A stretch of 64,000 nt of DNA from Aphrophora alni (taxonomy: Eukaryota; Arthropoda; Insecta; Hemiptera; Aphrophoridae): the NCBI GenBank assembly GCA_963513935.1, contig OY740767.1, positions 154,572,431 through 154,636,430 of the forward strand, read 5' to 3'. The notes beneath the pieces are model-generated. The model did not search any database. It was not told the origin of the DNA and saw only the letters and a list, made by a program, of their open reading frames with translations. The first letter of the stretch is position 1. Each line of letters starts with the position of its first letter. This document shows positions 37,545 through 48,003 of this stretch, in pieces. A program made the position numbers and the translations under genes.

Positions 37545-37599
37545 TTAAATGATTCGATTCTTGTAATTCAACTCGTCAAGAATTGAAACGAATCATTTG
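37545..37599. repeat. Short imperfect inverted repeat
   Basis: 'ttaaatgattcgattcttg' (37545-37563) and 'caagaattgaaacgaatcat' (from 37577) pair imperfectly around a 13-nt loop. Function unknown. Confidence 0.5.
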
Positions 37600-37964
37600 A
37601 ATGTGTCCAATCCTTGACTCAGACTATTGTGTGGGGCGAGGTGAAGTGGGTTTAACCATTAAATTGCACAGATTTGCAAGGCATTCCCACGGTAGTGATG
37701 CGTTGCATATGTAATCAAATCGCGTCTTTACATCACGATATCATTCTAAGTCTACAGTTAGTAGCAATATCTCTGTTCTCGGCTAAGATATGGGGGAACT
37801 CTGTATTTTAAATATTTCCCCTTTACAAAAAATGTTACGATCTTTCATCTAACTTATAATCAATTATGCAAAACTTTTCCCCCAAAAAACATAACATTAT
37901 GACTTTTCCGTGAACTGTATTTTGAAATTATAATATTAGCTGCCATAAGTTAACTCGTAAAATT

Positions 37965-38130
37965 AGTATTTTCTCGAAACGGCTATAACTATTTTGATCA
38001 AATTTTTTTCAAATATAGCCTCTAAGGAATCAAACACAAATATATTGATTATCATCTTCTCAAACATTCCGGTTTGTAAACTATTAGTATAAAAGCCTAC
38101 TAGAAGTAATTTCTTAAACATGTGTCCAAT
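37965..38130 (+). repeat. Dispersed repeat family C, copy
   Basis: 'tttctcgaaacggctataac', 'attttgatcaaattt' and 'tagcctctaaggaatc' in the family order, within Hey intron 2. Confidence 0.5.
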
Positions 38131-38997
38131 ATCTCAACTAAAAATTGACGAAAATTATAAATAAACCTTTTGTACGCCGTTATTATAATTTAGGCTCAAG
38201 ATTAAGTTAGCAGTGTAATGATATTTCCGTTTTTACTTTTTTGGATGGGTGACTGACTATATATGTTATCAGTTGTAAGGAGTGTATTATCAACAAGTTA
38301 TATCAGCTGTTGCCGATGTACAAGGTAGGTTCACCGGTTTCCCACGGCTCTCCTCCCTTCCCCTCCACTCTGACCTATTAACGGGTGTTGTTTTCTTTTG
38401 CGACCTTGCAATAAAACTTTTACATCACTGGCTCTTACACCAAAGTAAAGTTTCGAGAGTGCTTGAGGTTTAACATTGTGATTTTATTTCTTATGGAGGG
38501 GGAAGTTGTAAGTTGAAAGTACATGTGGTGACTAATGATCAGAATCGACGTGAGTTGTAAGAGTCGACAAATAAAGTTTCATCGTGATATCTTGAACTTC
38601 TCAGCAAACCTTCCCATCTAACCATATACGAACTTTGTGGAACTTTATGTATGTATATGTAAAACATTTTCAAAGAAAGATAGAATTTTTGTCCTATTTC
38701 AAGGATTAAGCCTATTACTTTTGTTTATGAGTTCATTTAGTAATGATTTTTCGTCAAAATGGTTTTCAGATTTATTTTCAGAAGTGGAATGTTTATCGCA
38801 ATAGCTCTTACGATAAAACCATTGAATTTATGTCTAAGAAGAAGTCCCTTATTTGTGGGTTGGGCGAAGTATCGACAAATGGTGCGAGATAGTAGCGGGG
38901 AAATAGACCAGTGGAGGTACAAAGTCTGACAACATTGTGACCAGTACTGTGTACTATAATTATAACTTTATGTGAGTGACTTTACATATACGAAAGC

Positions 38998-39031
38998 CTG
39001 ATGATGTCATTTGTATATGGCGAAACATGTA
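38998..39031 (+). ncRNA. Hammerhead-ribozyme-like motif in sense orientation in Hey intron 2 (copy C)
   Basis: CTGATGA (38998-39004) matches the hammerhead core exactly. GTCAT..ATGGC can form stem II with one G-T wobble. GAAA lies at 39022-39025, the palindrome CATG (ACATGT with flanks) at 39026-39029, then TA. AGC before the core and GCT after TA give a 3-bp stem I. It would be transcribed in Hey pre-mRNA. Activity is unproven; the short stem I suggests decay. Confidence 0.35.
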
Positions 39032-39819
39032 GCTGAGTTAGTGGTGAGTAGTTGATCCGCTAAAGACTTTGTATTTCAAAATGTCAATGTATTTTTTATT
39101 ACTGCCAACTGAATATTAAACTTTAAAGACACGTAACTCAAAAAATAATAAATTTATGGACAAATTCTAAAAGCTGTTTTTTTTCAATTTTATTTAAGCT
39201 ATGTAAACAATGTTTTTCAGATTTCCCCAACTTATAGTGTTCAAACTAGAAGGGGCACGGGGACAGAAAGAATGCAAGGAATGCTGCTTTCCTGTCCCAC
39301 CATGTTGAAAATTTAAGGAAAACTAAATACATATTCATAATAAGGGCAAGCTCCCCTTTAATTTCACAACAAAATTTGATAAAAATGTTTGGCTCTTCAA
39401 TTTTTCAAAAAAAAAAACTTTAATAATGGCCGATGTATTTTTTTCTGGTTTTGGACACGACCAATAAACAACTGTGACAAGTTTAATCAAAATTGGAGTT
39501 ATAGTTTTTGAATTAAAATTGAGTTGTTGACATATAGACAGACTCTCGCGATTTTATAAGGATCCTTGGTTTACGTACGGACTCTAAAAAGGAGAACAGT
39601 AGCTCTCAGTATTGCTACAAAAGTAAACTACACACAAATGTTATTACGGTTACATTTACAATAAACTATAAGTGAATGTTTCCGTATATTTGTATTAAAT
39701 AAAACAAAATTATTTATTATCAGTTCCTCCCGCAGACCTACCAATACGACAACATGACCTCCAAGTTACCACAAGTGAGCACTAGAGTCTCTGTTTTTCC
39801 TCTCCTTGTAAAAGCTCTC

Positions 39820-39965
39820 GTTTCATCGCCTTGTAGAGGAAAGAAGATCAAATAAAGACCCGTATCCCTAGAATTCTGTATTATCACGAGAATAGTAAGA
39901 GAGACATGACAGATAGGGAGAGATCTAACCCAAGACTAAGTTCCCTCGAGTGGGACTCAAGCTTC
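39820..39965 (-). repeat. Dispersed repeat family A, inverted copy
   Basis: 'catcgccttgtagagg', 'caaataaagacccgtatcc', 'gagatctaacccaagacta' and 'cctcgagtggga' follow the inverted family order and give good coverage of the consensus. Confidence 0.6.
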
Positions 39966-40597
39966 CATAAAACTTGGATATTAACATCAATGTATTCAGA
40001 TCCAAATACGTTTGTCACTTCGTTTGTTTTGCAGTTACGCCCAAACGAGTCCAACAATTGTTATCAAATTTAGGAATAAGGTTTTTTCATTTATACCGAA
40101 CGATGTACATACAAGGTTTTTTAACTTTCAATTTCCTTTTTAAAATGGCGGCCACTAAAATTGCAACTGCACGGTTCTAATACATGGAACGAGGTATTTC
40201 AAAAAGTAAACTTTTATATAACACTTAACAATAATTTGTACGTTTTCATTTCTATGAATATTCTACCTTTACGAATTCGATATGGTTACAGATAAATTAT
40301 TTAAGTAATGTTAGTTACAATGTTTAGTTTCCTTTATAACTTGATATAACTTGCATGGGTTACGTTTACACTCCTAACGAATTGGACGACCCATCACCAA
40401 AGCCTAACAGTCAGCATTCCAGATGTTACAGCATAATATCCCACCACTGAAGCTCCATTCCTAGTTCCCAGTTATGTTTCTCCTATCCAATTAATAGATC
40501 CAAATTCCAAAAGCATTAACCAAAACATATCAGTCAGACACTACTATCTTTTATTAATACATTATTAACGTCTAACAATTAACGTTTTCCGTTTCAG

Positions 40598-41160
40598 GTT
40601 TGGATGCTTTATCCTACGATCCCTCCAAGTTCGCCATGGACTACCACAGTATCGGGTTCCGAGAATGTGCCGCCGAAGTGGCGAGGTACTTAGTCACCGT
40701 CGAAGGCTTAGACATCCAAGATCCTCTACGTTTAAGGCTAATGTCCCATCTACAATGTTTCGCAGCGCAACGCGAGTTAGCATCAAAGCAAAGTCCCTGG
40801 TACGGACCTCCAGGAAACGCATCGACACCTCCGCAAAATTACCTTCATCATAACACCAGTCTGGACACATCGGCGTCATCCGGTAACACGTCCTTCGATA
40901 CGACGCCTCCTTCTTTAGGCTCTTGTGAAACTACACCACCATCCTCTACAACAGCATCGTCCGCACCTACGTTAACACCTCTAACTACAGTCTCTTCAGG
41001 TGGTTACCATCAACCTTACCATCATCAGATGAATCCGTACCAACATCATAACCCTCAGATGAATCATCAACATCCTTACAATCATCCTAACAACAACAAC
41101 TCACCTGTGTCGTCTCAGATGAAACCGTATAGACCTTGGGGTGCTGAAGTAGCTTATTGA
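40598..41160 (+). CDS. Hey: Hey, Orange domain and C-terminal YRPW exon
   Basis: Terminal exon of Hey: 187 codons including the completed Gly, then TGA at 41158-41160. [20 protein letters not shown] leads into the Orange domain (about residues 140-180 of the spliced product counted from 31382), with [13 protein letters not shown] and [11 protein letters not shown] matching vertebrate HEY1 closely. A Ser/Thr/Pro-rich linker follows, then a His/Gln/Asn-rich low-complexity stretch. The C-terminus is [12 protein letters not shown]. The YRPW tetrapeptide (41128-41139) is the name-giving Hey motif, the counterpart of WRPW in Hes proteins; vertebrate HEY1 ends in TEIGAF, so the last residues differ. 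The acceptor is ttccgtttcag at 40597. Shorter overlapping frames are shadows. Confidence 0.98.
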
Positions 41161-42619
41161 AGGTGAAGGAGGTTTACCTTTAATGCTGATTTATAAAGAA
41201 AACTTAACGTAAACCTGAAACCATTACAATTGCTCGTGGTAACAGATAAAAATATTAAGTTAATTTAGCATCCACAAAGAATAATTGCACTCATTGAAAA
41301 TACTTTTGTACGTAAAACATTATCTATTTGATAGGAAGACCAGTAGTAAACTGCTGGTTCTCTCCATCCTGGTCAATGCCCTGGTTCTATGCAAGTTGGC
41401 AGTTTGGATAATTCTTGCATCACAACCTTATTATCATTGTCTAGATGGAAGTGTGGACGTTATTACCAAATTAATTATAAAACTCACCGCCCCGCAGAAA
41501 GTCTTACGCATTGTTGTAATCATAACCTCAAAATTAACCTAGTAATACAAATAGAAAACAGCTGTTTAATTAATATTGCAGCAGGTTTTGTTATACTGAT
41601 TGGAAATTCTGTAAAAATAGGGATTTACACCATTTTCATTATAATTTTAAACTGCCTAGTCAAAATGTTTGAATTATCGTACAATGTCAATATATTAGGT
41701 GGTTTCTGAACACAAGGTTTACTTTAAGTTCTTTTCTAAATCAGCTGTTTTTATAAACATTCTAAATGAACGTGCCTTCAAAACCTCCATAACATGTTGT
41801 GCCTAAGAACTAAGTCAAACACGAGTATCCGTGATAGTCATTAGTTATAAGTCTGAATTAGAGGTTAAGTTATTTATCGTGTACAAAGTGTGTGTGAGTT
41901 TATAGTATGATTTGTTGTGTTTATTTATTCGTTTATATTCATTTTCTTCTTTATTTATGTTTTTGATAATTGTGTCTAGATTAAGTATCTAACTCAAAGA
42001 AAAAAAAGGGAGAAAAGTACATAAAACAAATGGAGCCCAATTATTATAAATAAGCATGGTTTTTTTTAAAAAAAGCGTGTCAAATTCCACATTTTGAAAA
42101 CGTATTTTTGGTATTATGCACAACAAACAGCTGTTGACCTCCAAACAGATAGAGTAATCTCGTATGTATTTCTTTCTCTTTTTTGGAGCCTACGAATTTT
42201 GACAATCTCACTTGCTCCGTAAAAACCAGACACAAATATAGATTACATTATTTGCTATTTATAATGTTATTGATATTACTAATTTACATAATTACCATTT
42301 GTTTTTGTATTTGCTTATAATAATCTTAGTTATTATTTATGATATAATTACTAAAAACAATTGCCTTAATCCAATACGGCCATGGTTCTCTTTATAAATT
42401 GTAATTATATCTCAATAAGCATAACTAACTATCAAGTAGGCCCAATTTGTAGGTTATGTATTGATTTTCATGAAACTAGATTATTTTAAAGTGTGTTACT
42501 ATTATTGTGTGTAATTTCAGACAAAATGGAAGTTTTAAAATGGAGATGCTTGTATTTCTTTAACAGAAGAAGGCGAAAATCTCGCGGTTATATACTTACT
42601 CCTAGCCCTAATCCAATAC

Positions 42620-42720
42620 TCTAATATTAAGATCTAAGAGGCAAGGTTATAAGAGAATAAAAGTTGACCAAGAAAGGGATCCAGCTAGAGTACCTTTGAC
42701 TAACTCTTGTTCTCTTATGA
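42620..42720 (-). repeat. Dispersed repeat family A, inverted partial copy
   Basis: 'agatctaagaggcaagg', 'agttgaccaagaaaggga' and 'ccagctagag' follow the inverted family order, within the Hey 3' flank. Confidence 0.4.
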
Positions 42721-43480
42721 TTCTGACTCAAGGGAAAGGGGGGCACAATGTTTCCCTATATACGTATAGAACACAGCCTTACTCTCGACAGTGACAATAT
42801 TATTTGCTTTTATAATACTCCAAAGAGAACCATACTGTATTTAAAATGTATTAAAAAACAAGCCTTAATCATTCCTATTACCCGGACAACGTTGAACAAG
42901 AAATAGATCCACAGCTCGCGCGATATTCTTCATTTCTAAAAAAACATATCATGGACTGTCCACCTAACAATCAGTACAGTTTTATCTTTGTGAGTATCCT
43001 TTCTAAAAAAAAAAACAACATTCAATACAACAAAATCACAAGTTATATTAAATATAAGACCTTTATTCTTTATGATATTTTAAACTAATTCAAGAAGGAA
43101 AAGAACCAATTATTTTTGGTTAAGACAGATGTTTTTGATTATTACGTAAACGTTTTCTTTAGTGCTGTCCCCTACCCACACAATTAAAGCAGCTATATTA
43201 TACTGTATTCGCCAAAACAATGTTTGTCAAATGGGTAATACAGTAATTGACAATATTTCTATATCAACGTTGTCGGGCATTATATTTGACAGTTTATTTT
43301 TCTATATAAAACTGTATTTGTGATAATCAACATTCCAAAATAAATTCCAGTACAAATTGTATACGTTTAATATGAAATCCAAAGTATTGACTAAAATTTT
43401 ATAAATTATAAGATCTCAGAATGTACATATATATAAATGTACATATTATATAAATGTTTTATATTTTTTTATAAATTTAC

Positions 43481-43486
43481 AATAAA
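43481..43486 (+). terminator. Hey: Candidate Hey polyadenylation signal
   Basis: AATAAA followed by a T-rich segment (agtatttattttttgtac) as expected for a cleavage and polyadenylation site. Other AATAAA hexamers nearby make the choice uncertain. Confidence 0.3.
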
Positions 43487-45064
43487 AGTATTTATTTTTT
43501 GTACATAAGTGAAGAGAGTGAATAAAATATTGTTTTATACTATGTTAATATTTGTTTTTGTTATTGTATTCCTTTCAATAAAGATTAGTTTAAGACATAT
43601 TGGTGGGGGGGAAGGTCGGGTTTCCTATTTTCTCGTGAAATTTTGTATTTATTATGGAGTCAAAGTGATCCTTAGCTGTCATTTATGGAACAGATTTTCT
43701 TTTACGTGGGAGAATGAACTTACGTGGAACAATTTTACAAAAATATTTCAGATTTTAAGCTGAGGTAACTGTTGGTGACCTTGATCTTAAGGTCGAATTT
43801 AGGGGTCAATTTCGAAGTCAACTTAAAAAACCCGTAAGCAAGACTGGTCGGGTCAACACTCAAACTTGGTTACGCTTACTGGTTCTTATTTAAAAATTTT
43901 GAGTTGACCTTAAAAATTTGTTGAACTGACCTCTAGGAGTCACTTTGAGCACATAAAAAATCGATGTTTTACATGAAATTTTTCGTTCTATCGATTTTCA
44001 ATGTAAAATATTACTAGTAAAGACCAGTAGCTCTAAGACGAAGTTAATTGAAGAAATTTTGCTTGGGTTTGGCGGAGGGGAAAGTCGCATTTCTTGTCTA
44101 AATATAAACACAAGTTGGGGTTCAATACTAATGTTGTAGTAGTATTATTATATAATCTAACCTGTCTAAACTCCATTTCCTCTGAGTCTCGGCTTCTGCA
44201 TATCTGCTGGCCCTCGTTCCTCGAAGACACTGGCTCTCGTTCCGTTCACTGTAAAAAATAGGGCTTTTGTTTAGAAATATTCAAGTTGATTTTTAAATGC
44301 CATTAAATTTGACATCAAAGTCATGAAACTTTTGTCTGATTTTTTCTTCTTCTAAAACTTAAGCCCTTTGAGTTATTCAGGAACCCTCCCCTTCTGTATT
44401 TATATTATATTTAATGTCTATATGTGAAAACCTATTAATAATGTAACGTAAAAAGTCTTACAATGCATCACACAAAATGATATCGAGATCGTCTTGAGTT
44501 AAAAAATGTTATTTCTATATGCCCATCAGATGTGATTTTTCAGAAATCGTGAATCGATTGAGTTTAAAGTTTTATATTAACCCCTTATTATGCACGTCAA
44601 ATATAGTAGTGCATATTATAGATATACACAAAAAAAAATAAAGGTACTGTGCACTTGAATAAAATAAAAAGTAGAGAAAAAATAATACAAGTTAAATTCT
44701 TTATGGATGACTTTTTCTTTGCATTGTAATAATAAAACTATTATACCGTATCGGGTGAATTTCTTAACTGAAAACTAACCTTTATCCCCACCTCTGATGA
44801 GTCTTATAGTTTACTCTAATTCATTTTGATGCACATGTACAAAACAGTGTAAATGTCATGTAAGTAATAATTTATAACCATGTGAAACTCAAAAAGGTTT
44901 TAATATATGTACATGAGAATATCAAAAGTATGGAATACTGTAAGACTGTATTAGTTTTGTACCTTATATTACCTTATAATCTGTGTAGTGTTAATCTATC
45001 TTTGTGGAGGCTTTGACAAAGTGATACATTAACTCGTCTCATTAAGCAGTGCTCTCAGGGGCAC

Positions 45065-45600
45065 TCCCGAATGATACTAGCTGGATCTACATGTTTACAT
45101 GCAGTCTTGAGTTAGGTCCCTCTCTTTCATTTTCCTATCTGGTCTCTATTGACCAATTTTTGCTCTTTTCCAACCCTAACGTTATTAGAGTATTATTTGA
45201 AGATTAGGGCGTCTTAATGTAATTTAATTTACTTTCTTTATAAGGACAAGAAGTTTTTCACTTTTAATCAACAACAGTTGTCAGTTTCCCTTCGGTCTGT
45301 CTGGTCTAATCGGAGGAACTATGTTCAGATCAAACAAAAGAGAGCGTAGAGTGAATTGGCCACCTTTCACGCTTCACTGTAATATATTCTACTAGGCTAC
45401 TTTAGTGGGTGTGGATGTTACAATCCCGAGTACCCTAGCTGGATCTACACATTTATCATGACCCTCGCTTTCAGCTTTGCTATATCTATTGACCTAATCT
45501 TGTTCTTTTCCGACACTAGCGCCATTAGAGTGTTTGAGGGCTAGGGTCTTTATTTTATTTTATTTTCGTAGAGAGTTACAAGTTTTCAGTTTAAACAACA
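45065..45600 (+). repeat. Two family A repeats in tandem orientation
   Basis: Copy one (45065-45260): 'actagctggatctacatg', 'gtctctattgaccaa', 'ttttccaaccctaacg'. Copy two (45422-45600): 'ccctagctggatctacaca', 'ttccgacactagcgcc', 'gctagggtctttatttta'. They are two separate copies about 160 bp apart. Confidence 0.65.
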
Positions 45601-45753
45601 AGTAACTAAAACCGAATACACAAATTTGAGTTCCACCTATAAATCAGGTCACATTTCGCTAATATTACACAAATTTCGAGTCTTCAAGTGTTCACTAAAG
45701 ATATATATTAGACAGTCACAATTTTAATGATGACTGCAACAACAGCAAGTTGT

Positions 45754-45783
45754 CCGATGAGACCGCAAGGCGAAACAAATGTA
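45754..45783 (+). repeat. Hammerhead-like motif (copy B)
   Basis: CCGATGA (45754-45760), short CC..GG stem II, GAAA (45772-45775), CAAATG and TA. The downstream flank matches the copy at 14602 ('ttgaaactttagct', 'aatcctcgaatg'). Confidence 0.4.
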
Positions 45784-47254
45784 GCCCATTAAAACTATTT
45801 TGAAACTTTAGCTTTAATGTTTTATTAATTTAATCCTCGAATGTGATACGTGTTGTAAAGGTAAAGTCATTATGAAATAAAAAAGGATCAATTAATAAAT
45901 TGCAAACCACTTACTAGATTCCAGTGTTTGTAATTAGTCAACACTCGTTGTTATGACAACAAATAACAGCTGTTTTAATAATCCCAAATTATAAATCCAT
46001 CTCGGGGGTTGTACAACATTGAAGTTTCAACCGAAAGAAAACCACTAACAAATGAAATGTCACGTCCGTGTATCCACAATGTAAAACTGTGGTCTAAACT
46101 TGTCTTCAAAGCTGAGAATAGAAAGGGTGCAGAAACCAGTTGCTTTGGAAGAAGGGTTAAAACAGGTTCTGGGTATCATTAAGCTACTGTGCATGATTGC
46201 ACTGAATCACCCTAAACTTGTTTCCTATAATGGGGCAAAACGTTTCTATAGTATATGCCGAAACGTGTGTTCTACGTAATAAGCCTGGCCTCGTGTGTGT
46301 GTGGGTTTAGACCTAAATGAGCTGTTAGCATCTTCCCATAGCAGGCAGGACTCGGTCAACCGTCTGTTTGAGCCTTCTACCCTTTAAAAGCTGAACAAAA
46401 ATATATAATTAGTTCCCTCCCTAGTTATGAATTCACAAATAATTGTTTGCACACAAAAAGCCTTGTGCAATGTTTCAACGAAACTTGGTCCTTGTAGTTA
46501 GTTGTCAAAATATAAAGATAAACTGAACTAATTTGTTCATAAACATCCAAACTATCATTTGTAGAATAAATATTATACAGGGTGGTGATTTCGAACTGCA
46601 CGCTAATCTCTGGGGAAATGATTCTATAGCTAACATGTGATTCATATAAACATAAGTCTGGAAACGCTTCGTTTCTTGACAGTCGGCCATTTTGTGTTTT
46701 AAAAAGACACTATATCTTTGAAAGTAGATTTAATATTTAGTAAAAGTTTAGTGAAGTATACCAGATAAATGAGACTTTATTTTCTAAATTTTCAATATAA
46801 CTGACGTTTAAAATGTTTAATGTCTAATATCTTGAAAAGTATGAGTTTTATTCTTTTAATGAAAATTAAAATTCCTTTTTTTTTATTTTTTTCTGTAGCT
46901 CCAAAGATAACTGAGCTATCGACAAACAATAAACATTTTTTTAAAAATTATCTACAACACCTAAAAGATAAGTTTTTGGACCTATTTCAACAATCCTTCA
47001 ACTCACAAAACATATAGACTATTCGCGACATAAGTTCAATGTGACCGCATATTATATAAGTCTTTCGCTAGTCGTAACTCGCTAACAAAGTGTTTTGGAC
47101 ACCTTCTGCTGCGGAGTTCAGAATCCTTAATAAACGAAAAGAAGAAAAAAAACCACTTAACCTTAAAACAGTCAATTGTCGTCATTATGAAGACAATTTT
47201 AATCAAATACTACCTACACCAAAGTCGTGTTTCCAACACAAGCAAAGCAATATT

Positions 47255-47375
47255 AGGCTGTTATTTAAATATATCAATAATTTTTCACGCGGCGCCCATT
47301 GGACTGCCACCGAAATTATATTTTTGGTGGCAATTAGTTTTGTTTTAGGAGATGGGTGATTGTGCAATATTTCTG
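47255..47375 (+). repeat. Dispersed repeat family B, copy
   Basis: 'aggctgttatttaaatata', 'actgccaccgaaatta', 'tttttggtggcaattag' and 'gattgtgcaatattt' in the family order. Confidence 0.5.
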
Positions 47376-47667
47376 CCTATACTCACAATGCTACCGTTAT
47401 TATATAAATGATCATAAAACCTTTCTATTTCTGCATTCCATGCCAACTTGAGACAATAAATTCAATACATTTACATAATACATTTTTACGCCTTTCTATC
47501 ACGCCACTAAACTATGAATTTCCATACGAGATAACACCCAAAATCGTATTATTTAACTGGAATCCCGAAATAAATAAATAGAATAGATACAGTTTCTGTT
47601 TGAACTCAAATTTCTGTAACTATGTTCAGTAATTCTTCCTCCTCTTTTTTAAACGCGAACAACCTCT

Positions 47668-47800
47668 TAGTCAATATCGCCTTTTAAAAAAGGAAGAAAA
47701 GAAGATAAAATAAGGACCCCTATCCCAGGATCATCATGGTCAAAAGAGAACAAGAGTTGGTTAAGGAGATCTAACCTTAAAGTACATTAAAAGAGTGAAG
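47668..47800 (-). repeat. Dispersed repeat family A, inverted copy
   Basis: 'aatatcgccttttaaa', 'aaaataaggacccctatccc', 'gagaacaagagttggt' and 'gagatctaacct' follow the inverted family order. Confidence 0.6.
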
Positions 47801-48003
47801 ATCCATAGATAGCTTGTAGGTAAAAGTATACTACACTAGCGTTGTCCACGTAGGGATTAGATTTAGTATGAATATTCCATAACTTGCTCACGGATTAGCG
47901 ATGAAACATATGGGGGAGAGCTCTTAATTGCAAGAAAATTTATTTTAAAACTAAGGAACTATTTGTACCGACTTATAAAATTAAATTTGTCAAACACTTT
48001 CTC

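Larger units (their letters stand above)
36508..38346. promoter_or_regulatory. Hey: Three Su(H)-consensus sites in Hey intron 2
   Basis: TTCCCACA at 36508-36515 and TTCCCACG at 37684-37691 and 38339-38346 are reverse complements of the high-affinity Su(H)/CSL consensus YGTGGGAA. All three lie in the same orientation within 1.84 kb. A candidate intronic Notch-response element; functional status is inferred from motifs only. Confidence 0.35.
35815..40597 (+). other. Hey: Hey intron 2
   Basis: A 4783-bp intron from GTAAGA to CCGTTTCAG, with a possible branch site ctaac near 40573. It holds three Su(H) consensus sites (36508-38346), two extended E-boxes (36554-36563, 38302-38311), an inverse hammerhead-like repeat (36601-36730), family A copies (37005-37185 + and 39820-39965 -), a short inverted repeat (37545-37599), family C (37965-38130) and a sense hammerhead-like motif (38998-39031). 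Confidence 0.85.
41161..43500 (+). other. Hey: Probable Hey 3' UTR and downstream flank
   Basis: No further coding exon is seen. Three extended E-boxes (41557-41566, 41740-41749, 42126-42135) lie here. The first AATAAA noted downstream of the stop is at about 42657, inside an inverted family A repeat. AATAAA at 43481-43486, followed by a T-rich stretch, is the best-looking polyadenylation signal. True UTR length cannot be set from sequence alone. Confidence 0.4.
43501..48003. other. Intergenic, repeat-rich; no gene recognised
   Basis: Contains two family A copies (45065-45600), a hammerhead-like copy (45754-45783), an extended E-box (45965-45974), a 'tacagggtggtgattt' repeat end near 46576, family B (47255-47375) and an inverted family A copy (47668-47800). 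The segment 43770-43930 has several scattered ggtca/tgacc half-sites. ORFs are short and unsupported. Confidence 0.5.

Noticed and set aside
40665..40879. ORFs in other frames over the Orange domain (40665-40853 + and 40694-40879 -)
   Set aside because: Shadows of Hey exon 3.
43319..43324. K-box (TGTGAT) in the Hey 3' flank as a miRNA site
   Set aside because: A single hexamer with no Brd or GY boxes found nearby; expected by chance, and the UTR extent is unknown.
43770..43930. Group of ggtca/tgacc half-sites as nuclear-receptor elements
   Set aside because: Spacing is irregular and pairing imperfect; it looks more like a decayed inverted repeat.
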